Shown in pieces: positions 34,197-47,443 of a DNA stretch of 64,000 bases; the stretch's first letter is position 1; every line of letters begins with the position of its first letter. The DNA comes from Taxillus chinensis. Its lineage: Eukaryota; Streptophyta; Magnoliopsida; Santalales; Loranthaceae. The translations under genes and the position numbers were made by a program. A model generated the notes under the pieces. That model worked only from the letters and a program-made list of their open reading frames with translations. It did not search any database and was not told the DNA's origin. The stretch lies in contig CM042089.1 in NCBI GenBank assembly GCA_023512835.1, forward strand, positions 15,013,965-15,077,964, read 5' to 3'.

Positions 34197-37100
34197 GGAA
34201 TTTTGGCTGCTGAACTATATTATTTATTTGGTCGAGGAATATAAATATATAATCATAAAATTTGAATTTTCAATTTCACTCACCTTTTACCTGATTTTGT
34301 TTTGTGTGAGTCACATGCTTCCCTCCTGCTTTTGATAGTGGCCAAAGTGTAAACACTTTCAATAAGCTTGAAGTTGTTGTTTTTGTTTTTTAATTTGTTT
34401 CTCGGAATTTGTGTTTTTTTTTAAAATTTCATTTTTTCACAAAAAATTATTTTACAATTGATTTGTCCTTTTATTTGTTAAGCTTTGCTTTGTCCCACTT
34501 GTCTCTGTTTTCTTGCTCGTTCAAAGAATACGAACCACGAACACGGTGCAATTACAAGACAAACACATCCTCCAAAGTTGGAAATTGCCCCCCATTCCTC
34601 CTTGTTTTCCTAAATGCAAATGAACCTTATGTAATGATATATATTTAAGGGAAAATTTAATAAATAAAGGAAACTTGAGAGTATTGAACCAGTGATTTAT
34701 TTCAATAATATCATAAATATAACTGGAAAATGTGGAATTCCTATACAGTGGTAGTCAAGTTGCTAAGCCTCTCTATTAATTAGCATTGCGTGCGGTTAAA
34801 AAAAGACTTGGGGTATGCGCTAGTTTTATATGTATTTGTTACTTTATATTAATTATTTAAAGGTTTATACAACAGCCTCTTGCAGATGCAATATACTATA
34901 AAAATCTTGACGTGATCAAGCTTCTGGAGAAACATGGTGCAAGGCCCCCAGTACGTGTTACCTGTCATGTCATTTTTTCCTCGTTGTTTTTAGTTTCAGT
35001 CCTGTTTCAAGCACCTCCAAGTTTGATCCTCAAATGTTAGGTGGCTCCCATGCATGTCCAACATGCTCGTGAAATCCCAGAATATGAGATTGAGCCTCAC
35101 GAACTTGATTTTACTGACAGCGTTGACATAACAAAGGTAACTTGTCTAGCTTTTTCACCTGGCATTGAATATCCAGTATAACATCAATTGTTTGGATTTT
35201 TAGTACGGAAATCTTGTGGTGGTTTAAATTTTATTAAGTCAAAATATGGAAATTGACCCTCAAGCTTTACACAGAGATGCAATTCAGCATTTAGACATTT
35301 TTTTTACAGCAATTAAGCTTTAAAACTATTCATTTGAATTAATTTAGCCTAACATCTTTTAACATCACTAATGTTAAATGAAGGTTAATATTTAAGAACT
35401 TACTTGCTCCAAATGTATAGTTTATGGGCTCAGTTGTTCTAGAAAAAGGTTTGAGGACTAAACTGTTTCGTATAGTAGCTTAGGGACTTAATTGCTTTGA
35501 AAAGTTTGATGGTTAAATTACATTTCTGCGTGAAGTTCAAGGGTCAAAATTTTCCTTTTAATGCTGCTCATGAAAATGTTGTATCACTACTGAGATTAAG
35601 ATGCTATTTTCTGATTTTGCTGTTTAATTCAAGTTTGATTTCTGGTCTTTATAGAATAGGATATCAACCATGTACATATGTAGTGCTGGCAACAAATCCT
35701 CATTTTTGTTTTATGAACTTATCTCAGGGAACCTTCCGTAGTGCATTGTGGCGTGGAATTCAAGTCGCTGTTAAAACACTTGGCGAGGATGTGATTTTGG
35801 ACGCAGATAAAGTGTGGGTTGGTCATTTTTATCATCAATGGACTTTGTGTTTGTGTTTTCTTTTGGTCCTCTCAACTATTCTTTTCAGATTTGTAATGGA
35901 CCTTGATTTGTTATTTTATAATGTCTGAAGTGTTTAGATCATTTTTTTGACTTTGGAATCTATTGTGTGGTTGGCATGCAGGGAGGCGTTTAGAGATGAA
36001 CTCTCATTGCTTCAAAAGATGCGCCATCCAAATGTTGTTCAGTTTTTGGGTGCTGTGACGCAAAGTAGTCCAATGATGATTGTTACAGAGTACTTACCCA
36101 AGGTATTTCCTTAGATTCCTAATTAATAAGAGTCTTATTAGGATGTGTCTTATTAATTATAAGACACATCCTAATAATTTGTGGTGCCTTGATGAAGTTA
36201 TGAAGATTATCTGTTTTGTTGTCCTATCTTAGTATGGCTTTCATATTTTATGTTCTGGTCATCCAACTGAATTTCAATAAAAAACGTTCGTATGGTGTCA
36301 ACTGCTTTCTGTTATGAAAATTAGCGAACCATCTTACATCAAAGTAAAAAGTTAATTCTTATATATTACATTTGAATTTAAATCCTATATGAAGAACTAA
36401 ATTGTAGCCCAAAAAAAGTTGCAGGTGCTCCTGATGATTCTTGCATTTTTTTAAATAAAAAATAAAGTTTATTAGAAAGCCACAAATATAGTAGCAGAAA
36501 TTACATCTAGTGTCCTTATCAGAAAAAAAATTGAAACCGTCAGCATGACAATGATAACAGATCGCTATATGCATCAACAAAAACCAATGGTCCCTTCCCT
36601 TTCACCCCTTGAATACCCCCTCTCATATTTCGAAAACCCCAACAGTTCCGCTCTTTCCAAAGAACCCAAAAACAGCCAGTGGCAGGGCATGAAGTAGCCG
36701 CATCCCCCACCCCTATGCCTCAGACCACTCTGCGCCACCTACTCAACGTCTACATTGCCCCCTAGCAATGCATAACGAGTCGAGCTAGGCATAAATGAAG
36801 GCCCACAGCTGTGATGCCCAATAATCATGAAGGAGAAAATGATCGATTCACTCCCTTATGCCTTTGCAAAAGGGCATCTGCTGACCAAAGGCATACCCTT
36901 TGCCAGAGTTGGTCCAATGAGGACTTTATCCTAGGAAGCCTCCATGCTGCTGGAGTTGATACTTCCTAGCACTCTATGGAAGTAGTTCCATCTTTCCCTC
37001 TCTAGTCTACTATAGAACATGTGCACTTGTCATATTTTAACGTCGTTTTTGTTATTACCATGACCAACGCTTGTATATTGAGGAGGGGGTTGTTGAGGGG

Positions 37101-40100
37101 TTTATTATAACTTAGGCGGAGACAATTCACTATAACATCATAGTTATTAAAGGCGCAAGGCACAAAAAAAAGTGCGGCCTGAAGGAACTAAGGCACATCT
37201 TTATATAAAAAAATTTATAAAATATATTAATGAAATAAACGCATCAATTTAAACATAAGTAAGTCAATACTCTCAATTATAGCAATCTACTAAAATGTGA
37301 AATTATTAAACCCAATAGTTTAAAGAATAAAAATTCAAAATGATAAATTTAAACATCCTCTTCATTAAGGAAAATATCATCTCCATCACTAGACTTGTTA
37401 CCCTCAACATCATCTTCATCTCTGTTTTTTCAGAATTTGCCTCTTCTTCTTCCTCGTACACTTGATTTGGCCTTGATCTAAAGTACTTAGAGCTCCTAGA
37501 GGTAGAAGGTTTTGCTTTTGATAAATACTAACTCATTTAAGCGCTTTTGTGATACCTATTTCTCTTCTTGTTGTGGATCTATAAGATTTATAATTATAAT
37601 TTATAACCAATTAGAATGTAGCGATTCATGATTTCATGATATAAATTTAGACACAATAGAACATCCACTTACCTGCTCAAAAACACTTTAATTTCTTTCA
37701 CAACAAGACGCACTACAAGTGAGACTTAGAACTTTGATGGCAAATTTTTGTAAATTTGGGGTCGAAGATCCAAATAAAGACCACCATTCATCTAACTATA
37801 ATTAATAACCTATAATAAACAATAAAATGAAAAGTTATTAAATAAAGTGACTTTACTTGGTGCCTTGGTTGTTTGTTGTCTAATAGTCATATTATGCCCA
37901 AATAGACCCTCAACATTCTTATACAAAGTCAACTCCTCATTGACTTTATCTTGTATTTCAATGGAAGGAATTAATCTTTGGATGCAGTTGTATAAACTTG
38001 ACATTACTTTTGCATCTTTCTCAATGGATGAATTTCCATAAAAGGTCGATTAAGTTGGCAATGCCATTTATTATCAATGATAACAAATGCATCCATAACC
38101 CTATTAACATCTTCTTTGTATCCTCTACCAATTGCTTCTTTAGCTTTATCCATGGCCTCATAAATATATTCCATTGGAGGTTTTTTCTCCCCATCAACCA
38201 ATCGAAGTACATGAACAAGTGGAGTTGTCAACTTAAGGGAGAAGACAATGATTTTCCAAAAAGAAGGCATCAAAATAATTTGAGCAACCCTTTTACCTTT
38301 TTGCTTTTTTGCTCACTTAGAATTTGTCCAGTCCTCTGAAGTAAACATCTTTCTCAAGTTATCTTCTTGGCGATGAATACTTTCTAGGGTTAGAAAGGTC
38401 AGAGTAAATCCGGTGAGGGTAGCCTAGCTAAATTCCTTTGCTTTGTGAAGCACCTTATCATGTTTAACAAGCCTGAATGACCATACATGTAGCCATTCAC
38501 TTTCATTGCCTTTTTCAATGTTTTATTGATGTTAGGCATCTTCCCATTGCCTTCTAACATTAAATCTATGCAATGAAGCAACACATGGTGACCAATATAA
38601 ATGTTGGCGTTTTGCTTCTAGCAATTTTCCTGTTACATTTTACAAACCTATTCATTAGAATCATGATCAAAGTAAAAATAAAGCAAAACTAATTTTAAAT
38701 TTAATGGTTACCTGCCATGACATAATTTGAATCAGTATCTGTTGTTACATGTACAACATTGGCTTCCCCAATTTTATCCACAAAAGGATCAAGCAATTTA
38801 AAGACCTTTTTCCCAATCTTGCTATATACTTAGAAGCATCGATGGATTTGATAAACATGGTTCCTTTGGGACAGTTCACCAAAAAGTTTATCAAAGTTCT
38901 TTCACGCTTGTCTTTCCAACCATCAAACATAATAGAACATTCATTCTTTGACCATTCATCTCTATGACTTTTCAACATATTTTTTGTATTGTCGAACTCT
39001 TTCTTCAAGAGAGGAACTCTCGCCTCATGGTAACTAGGTGACTTCATTTTCATTTCATATTGGCCAATGGACTCAACAAAGAACCTTAAAGCTATCATAA
39101 ATAACAGTATTAAATGGTATCCCTGCATTATACATCCATCTTGCAATGTGAAGGCATGCCTTGTCCCTTGCTTCTTTCTTGTAATGCTCATTGATTGTTT
39201 TCTGTTTGCCTTTCCTAATCCCATCCTTTTTCCTCTTTACAACTAACTCAGGGTTTGGAGTAATGAATGAATCCATCGGTCCTTATGCCTTGCTTTTTTA
39301 AATTTGGATTGGACTGATTTGTTACTTCCTCCTGATCTCATAACACTTTTACCCTGTCCATCAATCTCTTGCATTTTTGCTTCTTCATTCTCGCCAAAAT
39401 CAGCTTCATCAAAGTCGGGCAATATATTCATTTGGTCTTTCTCTATCTTTTTGTTGGACATGTAATCTCTTATTTCTTCTTTCACATGATCTGGACATTT
39501 GAGACATGTTTTTTCCTTTCTTTGCCCACCAATTATATGTTGTTTGGCTCGATAAATTCCTTCATTTGTTACCTTAGAACAAAAATTACAAGTAAATGCA
39601 TTTTTGTTGCCAGGAACTTGTGTTGCATATTTTCAACCTGGATCTCTTCTTGAATTTTCGTAACTCATGGATTACAAATATCTAATAACCCAAAAATAGA
39701 CGGTATTAGATATTGAGATACAACAAGAACTAACAATAAATAATAGAACGAAATAAATCGTGCCTTCTCTCTTCTCTTTTCACGATAGAATGTTGGGACA
39801 AATTAAAAACAAAAATAGATTGCTCTCTTCGCCGGGAAGAGTTGTGTTGACGCAGAAAAAAAAAGACAGAAAAAAGAGCAGATGCGAACGAAAAAAAAGA
39901 CGCAAACAAGAAAGAGAGAAGACACGACGGCGAGAGAAGACGAGATCTGCGAGGTGATTGTGAGAAGACACGATTTGCGAAACGCGACAAAGAATGGGAG
40001 TTACATGGCAGTTGGAGAAGAGAAAAGAGAGAAGAAGAAGAGAGAATGATGCACCTAATGTTGACACACGATCGAGAGACAACCGAGAGAAGACCCCGGT

Positions 40101-43100
40101 TTCGTTGTCTTGAAGGTCTTGTTGGAGGATGATCGCAATCGATTCTTTGTTTTTTTGTTTTTTTGTTTTTGTTTCGATATATAGAGGATTGACGCATGAT
40201 CGCGTCGTCTCCTCAAGGCGTGCCTTCAGGACACCTTGCGCTTGGTGAAGAAGCTCTAAAAAGCACGCTTAAGGTGTGCTTCACGGAATCCGCCTCGACT
40301 AGGAGAAAGGAGGGCGCAACCCCTACGCCCGCCGGGATTTGTGCCTAGGCGTGCCTTTAATAACATAGATTCAGTGTTTGAAAATATAGGTTGAGGCATC
40401 GCCTTGAGGCGGTGGCTCGTCTCATAGGATACCCGTATCAGAATGGGCACCCCAAGGTGGCGCTGCCGACACCCATCCCGTATGGGTGAGGTGGATGCCT
40501 AAGCGCTGTTCGGCCACCTTAGTGTCCGTTCACCGTTTGACTTGAATATAGGTTGAGGCAACCAGCATGAAACTTTAATTGACTATTACCTCCGTAGGTG
40601 TCACCGGTCGTGACTCATCATTGTTGGTCCTGTCGCAAGTCTACATCGTCAAATTGTTGTCTTGTTGTCTTGTTGTCTGTGCCGTCTCATTGTTTGTGTT
40701 GTCGCCGCATCATCGTCATCCGTGTACAAGTCATCTCTCGCATCGTTGCTTCATTGTGAATGTTGTTTGTGCAATTTGTTGTGAATTATATATATTTGGA
40801 ATATAATTATTTTAATTTGAATTCTTTTCAATATATATATGTTTTTTTTTCCAATGTTTCTTCTTTAAAGTTTTTTTAATCATGTTTATTTGTTAAGAAT
40901 GGTGGTTTAGGAAGTTTTTTTTAATAATTTTTTTTTATTTTATGCCGTTAAAATTAATTTTGCATAGTTTTGATTTAATTTACTTATTTTAATTTTTTTA
41001 TCATTTACTGTTGAGCTGCAGGCCTCAATTATACCGAGGTACCCATCTCTTCGTACGACTTAGGGTTTATATTGTACCGCTTCTTGTATTTTCGAACCTT
41101 GATAAATCTAGAAGCACAAATCTTACAATATCTTTGATACTCACCAACCTATTACAATAAATTTATATTTTTTCTCTCTACTTACAACCATTACAAAGCA
41201 AGATAACATTAACAATGAGAGGAATGTGTTGAGACCACACATCTCTCAGGCGAAACCATATCGAAGCATTGACATGAAACGAAATCGTAGCTTGAAATGG
41301 ACATTTCGAGCAGCACTTCTAGTGTTTTGAGCACCTCTCACATTGTGATGTAGAGTTTGGGTCATTTCGGGCGGGCTTGGTTTTTCAGACTCAAATTTTT
41401 GGATAGGGAATGGTCAGAAGAGTCACTACTGGCAAGCTTTATTGAGGGTTGAAACTGTAGCTAGCAAGGGAGCAGAAATTGAAGCAACCTTAATTAGTGT
41501 CCTAGGACAGTTACTATAATGAGAAGAGGACATTTAAGTAGGGTTCTAATTCCAAATCAAAGTCTAAGCAACCTATTGAGGTTCAAGAGAGTATTAAGGA
41601 CTTTTGTTTCAAATGCGGAAAGAAGTGGAGCAAAAACTGTTAGTGTCGAACTGAGAAGGTATTTATGATCAATGACTAGTGATTTGGATTTAGACATCGC
41701 CACAGGTGATGGGGGAAAATTGAGGATGGTTGAATTGGATGAAAATAATTGTGAAATTGAGTTATCTCTTGATCTTTTGGCAGGAATTGGTAAGTACGAG
41801 GTTTCGATGCTAGTAAATTCTAGTTCTTTTCACAACTTCATCAATGTAGATATTGTAAAGAAAGTTGGATGGCAAGAGACTGTCATGATAGTTTGTTGTG
41901 GGGGTGGCTAATGGAGGACAACTTTAGTGTGAGAAAGTGTAAGGAGTTAGAATTACTGCTGATTTGCATGTGATAGGAGTAGATGTGGTGTTATGCAATG
42001 CTTGGTTGGTTCTTACAGATTTTAATGCCATGACAATGGAATTTCAATTGTACAGAAGAAAATGGTTATAAGATGTTTTGCCTCTTAAAAGAAATTAAGC
42101 ATTGTGAAGTTCAAATGTTAGAGGGGCTTTGCAAAGGGGCGCTCAATGCTTTGCGGCAGTGAATGATGGAGGCCAACAAGAGGTGTTTGATACAGAAGGT
42201 AACATGTTGCTTCAACTTTCATCAGCTCTTTGTTATTATGTTTGGAACAAGAATCAAGGAAGGTTCAAGGTGCAGTAGGTTTTGGTTCATTGGTGAGGAG
42301 TTCCTAGAGAAGTGCCTTCTTGGGCAGACTGACAAAATGGTGGAGTGTTTTTCAAAATTTTTCCTCGTAGACAAGAGCAATCTTGAAGGGTGGGAGAATG
42401 TTGAGATCACACATTTATCAGGTGAAGCCGCATCGAAGCATTGGCATGAAATGAAATAGCAGCTCGAAATGGACATTTTCAACAACATTTCTAGTGTTTC
42501 GAACACCTTTTATGTCGTACTATAGAGTTTGGGTCATTTTGGGCAATTGAAGAGTGCACGTTTTGAGCATGCGCGAGCGCCATGCATTGAGCAGTATGTT
42601 TTGAGCAGAGGCTAGCGACCCATGTTCAACTGGATTTTTACGACTTATTTATTTGTTTGCTTATTCATTTGAATTGTTTTAAGGGTTAATTGTGTTAGAG
42701 TTTCTATTGTAATCAACCTCAATCTATATAAGGTTGTCAAGGCCACCATTTTAGGCATTCTAAGAGATTAATAAATTTGATCCTTTACAGTTAATCTTAT
42801 ATTTTAGCTTTTTTTAATTACTTGAAATTGCTTGAGTTAGAGAGATAAATTCTGTTATCTTACTTTAGAGAATCGATCGTCCAATTTTGTGAGTGATTTC
42901 ATTCAGATTGGTTTGGCTGCTTGTTTGATTCTATTCAATCTCCTCATCAGAATATTAATTTGTCTCTTTCCATCTCTTTATTTGTTCTTGCTTGTGTGCT
43001 GCTTCTGCTTCGATCACCAACAATGTGGTCTCTGAATAAGTCTGGTTATCTCTCTTAGGGTTTCAAGATCTGTGTGGACAGATTTGCTACCTGGTTGTTC

Positions 43101-46100
43101 TCTCTCTTGTTCAATTGAAGTGAGCATGTTCAATCATTCAACTCAGACCTTTCTTTTTCCTTTTATAGTCTAGTCTTGATTTTCCTAGTATCTCCCTAGT
43201 TCTCTGTCTAAATTAGGGCAAACTTTCCAAATCTGTGTTTCAAGTCTTGTAAATACAAATATCTCTGATGCGGACACTTGAAACGCCATCATCCAACTTC
43301 AACATGTTACATGTTGAAGCACTCTGCGCTCGAATTTATAACTGTTTGAATTTCTCGGGATTTGCCTTTGATATGGAATCTTCAGATACAGTCATTGAAA
43401 TGACATCATTCTATTTAAGCTCTTCGTGTTTGCATTAACGTCATGTCCTGATTGGCACTGTTTGGATTCGGCATTCTGCCTGGATCTGCAACATTGTCCA
43501 TAATACGGACATAGCCGGATTTGTCTTTCTTATGGATTGATCTCATGACAATGTGTCTGAACTTATTATTATCATCAAATACATTCTTGATTGAATGCTA
43601 ATTTCTCATATGACCTTTGACTCTCATTGACCACCAATTATCTAGTGGTTTTTTCGAGGCTCACCTTGAAGTTGACTTTTATTAAATTAATCAACCTAAT
43701 CTTACGAGGTCTTCAGCTAATCTAATCAAGGCTTATGTTGATTCCAACTCCTTTTACAAGCTCACTTGGGTGAGATTAATCTGAGGTTATTTAAACATGC
43801 AGATCTTAGCTTTTCACTCAAGTTTGTCTAATAGACTTCAATTGTTAGCATTCTGAGGTCTTCTTATCAGCTATTACTTGTTTGTCAATCAAATACTATC
43901 GTCTGACAATAATTATAATAAATTATAAAGATTTGACTAATAATTTTGTATCAAACCATGGAAGAGCTCCATTAAGTGTCGGGTCAGAACTGGGTATTGC
44001 GTGACCCAAACCCTATTCGATCCCAACCTGAACAAGTAGAACCTCACCCCACCCTTGTGGTTTAGATAGTTTGGGTCTGGGCGAGGCAGATGATGTTTTT
44101 TTAGCTTAAATCATTGAAAAATTATTAAGAATTATCTGATTGGGTAAGATCCGGACCCGATCTGATACCTTGTTGGGATGGGTCAAACTCGGTTGGTGCA
44201 AGTTGGGGCAAGATTGCCATTCTTACCATTAAGGAGAAACTAAAGATGAACGCTAAAAAATTGGGCAATTATTTTTGGGAAGTGCGCTTACATGTATTTG
44301 GAAGAAGTCTCAATTTAACATTAAATAGGAGTTTCTTTTAATCTTTTTAAGAAGTTAGGGAGTTGAATTGTTTGGTCTAAAGTCCACGGACTAAATTGTG
44401 TCCTGGTGGAAAGTTCATGGGGTATAATTGTATCAGTTTAAAGTTTAGTGGTTAACTTCTCAAGTAAAGTTTAGGGGCTTAATTATGCATTCTGTCTGTT
44501 AGAAATAGACTGAAGTTGCACAAGTATTTCTCTTCCTTTCAATGCTATTTTGTGACTTGTCTAAAGTTGGATCCTTTTATTCCTGACTATTTGTTCTCTA
44601 CATATGTTATATTAAAAGATTTCAAGTTTTTAAACTTGTACTTTCTCAAACTGTATAATTTATTACTACCTTGATTGTGCTTATCATCATATGTTTGGTA
44701 CAGGGTGATCTTAGGGCATTCATGAAACAAAAAGGCGCCTTAAAGCCAACAACAACTGTGAGATTTGCACTTGATATTGCCAGGTGAATCTATTTGCATG
44801 CACAGTTATGACTGAGAGCTTTGTGAGAAAAGTTTGCTTAATTATAGTTTTCTTTAATTAATATGCCATTCTTATATATTTTTTGAATGAGTTCTGAAGC
44901 CACTTGAAGCTGTCACTTGAAATGGAAATATTCTTCACTACGTACTAAACTTCTAAAAGAAATTATTGTTTAAAAGATATGATACTTTTAAAATATACTA
45001 TATACTGGTAAATGTTAAATTTCGAAGGTCAACTGATTGTCACTGATTCTAAACAATAATGGTTAAGAAGGTCATGAAGAACGATCTAATCTTTGGCATA
45101 ATGAACAAATAAAATGTGGACTCATGCATATAATTGTGCTTTCCATCTATTACCATGTTACGTTCCTTAACAGTGCTTTAATAAAATATCTGAACCATAT
45201 ATCATTTGCTATGCCCATTTAAAAACACCATTACAGGTATTGATCAATATTGTTAGCTTCTATTTCATTTTTTGTCAATACAATGTCTAGTTGATTATTA
45301 GATGTATCTTTTTTAAAATTTAATATCTTGATCAATATTTCAGGGGAATGAATTACTTGCATGAGCATAAGCCTGAAGCTATAATTCATCGGGATCTAGA
45401 GCCTTCGTATGTGTCTGTTTTTGATTATCTTAATTTCTTTTAATTGAGTTTCATGGTGCTGTTTTATCTGCATCATTGAGACTAGCAAATTTAACTTGTC
45501 GAAATGTTCTTGATGCTTCATGAGTAAGATAACAGAAACATACTACTGGATGATTCTGGGCACCTAAAAGTTGCAGATTTTGGAGTCAGCAAACTTCTTG
45601 AAGTTGCAAGAACAACTAAGAAAGTCAGGCCTTTAACAAGTCAGGACACTTCTTGTAAGTTCTCTGCTACAATTGAAACTCCGTTGATTTTCAACCATTA
45701 AATGAAAACCTTCAATGGCTTTTATGTCATTTTGAAATTTAGAAAATTTTATTTTGAAGGAAGCTACATGAACCTGGTACAACGTTAATTGGTATCTTAG
45801 TTTGAAACCTATATTCATAGTTTCCTATCTGGATTCTAGAAACTAAAGCTGAAGAGAGGTAGTTGGAATTTGTATTTGTTTTGCGACTGTTTCTGCTAGT
45901 CTTGCTTTTTATACTTTAACATTATATAACCCCCCCAATCGTGTCACCACGTCCTCTCTACCTATGGAAACATTATGCAGATTGAGTTCCATAAGTTGAA
46001 CTCATAAAATCATATTTGTAAAACTTCCCACTTTTTATTGTTTTAGGCATTATATTTTTCTTTTAAAAGAAAAAACTGTGTAACTTTGGTCTGTAATGGG

Positions 46101-47404
46101 TTTTGTTTGCTGTTTTATTTGGGATTTTATCTGTGGTGGCCGATATAAGACAAAGTTATGATTTTTTTCCTATTGAACAACTTATTGCTTGTAGCTAGTT
46201 GGCACTGATGCTTAGAACTTGCTTCTATTAACATTTTTGATGACATACACAGGGCGATATGTGGCGCCAGAAGTTTTTAGAAATGAAGAATATGATACTA
46301 AAGTGGATGTTTTTTCATTTGCTTTGATTACACAAGAGGTGTGTATCTCTCCATCTGTCAAATGTGTTTAAATTGCCAACTGATTGATATGTGCAGATTT
46401 CATATTTTTATTTTTTATTTTTGGATAAAATGTTTGCACAAAATTAAGGTACATAAAAGGAATAGTTACTTTGTCACTCCTATTGAAAAAACAATTAATA
46501 CATATACCATATAGTGTGTTATTATATTTGATTTTTGGAATATTATATGTATGGGTCCTTTGACATTCTGTAATATATCGAAAATATTATTTAACCTCTC
46601 TTCTCTCTTTTAATATGGTATCAGAGCCTCATGATCTATAGCACCATCATCGCGTGGTCTATAGCATGATCGTCATTCCTCAATGATGTATTTTCTCTTT
46701 GCTACACGTTGTGATCCACCTTCCTCAATGACAACCTTCCCTCTCTGCGACAACCTTCCACTCTACGACGCGACGTGATCAAACGGACCATCCTACGAAA
46801 CAGTGACACGATGACAGCAGTGCCCCTCTGCGACAATGGTCCCTAATGATGGACCCCGCATCGCGATCTCAAAGACGTGATACGTCTCTGCATTTCCTCT
46901 TCCAAGATGCAAACAACGGACCCCGCATCGCGATGCTCCCACAACGAAATAGTGATGGTGTGTCCCTGTCGTGTTCTCCTGCAAGATGCCGTGTGAGACT
47001 TTGCCGCGATCCTAGACGCACCTCTTTGTGTCGTGTCCTTGTTGTCCGGATGACGGACTCGGTGACATTGGCGCCAGCCTCCACAGGTGCAAGCATGATA
47101 ACGACCTGGCTTCTTCAGGTCACTTATCTCAATGATTGCTTCCGTAGTCCACATATATATCTTATCTTGTTGTATGTTGCTAAGCCCTATGCATATATAT
47201 TGAGGTTGTGGCTTGGATTGCTAGATGATTATTATTGCTGGTTTGGTTTGAATCGCTTTTGTGCCTTGTTTATCCACCCGGTTCATATACATATATATAC
47301 ACGGGCTTTCTGTGACTGTTGCTATTGATACATTAATATGAATTTGTGATTGATTATTTGGTTATTGAATTGATGATTGGTTGGTGACTGAAGTTGTGAC
47401 AATT

Positions 47405-47443
<39 letters not shown>

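Larger units (their letters stand above)
33004..42198 (+). repeat. Tandem duplication, unit 2 (9,195 bp)
   Basis: A direct copy of 23812-33003, joined head to tail. At 42198 the sequence continues into unique gypsy 3' sequence (gtaacatgttgcttcaac), showing that the original locus extends rightward from this copy. The junction gatacagaag/agggttttt (33003/33004) shows no clear microhomology. Confidence 0.97.

Noticed and set aside
46843..47328. Overlapping open frames on both strands in a GC-richer patch
   Set aside because: Lies where gag of the intron 9 Copia should be, but neither strand shows gag motifs; repeats such as acggaccccgcatcgcgat near 46850 and 46920 explain the open frames.
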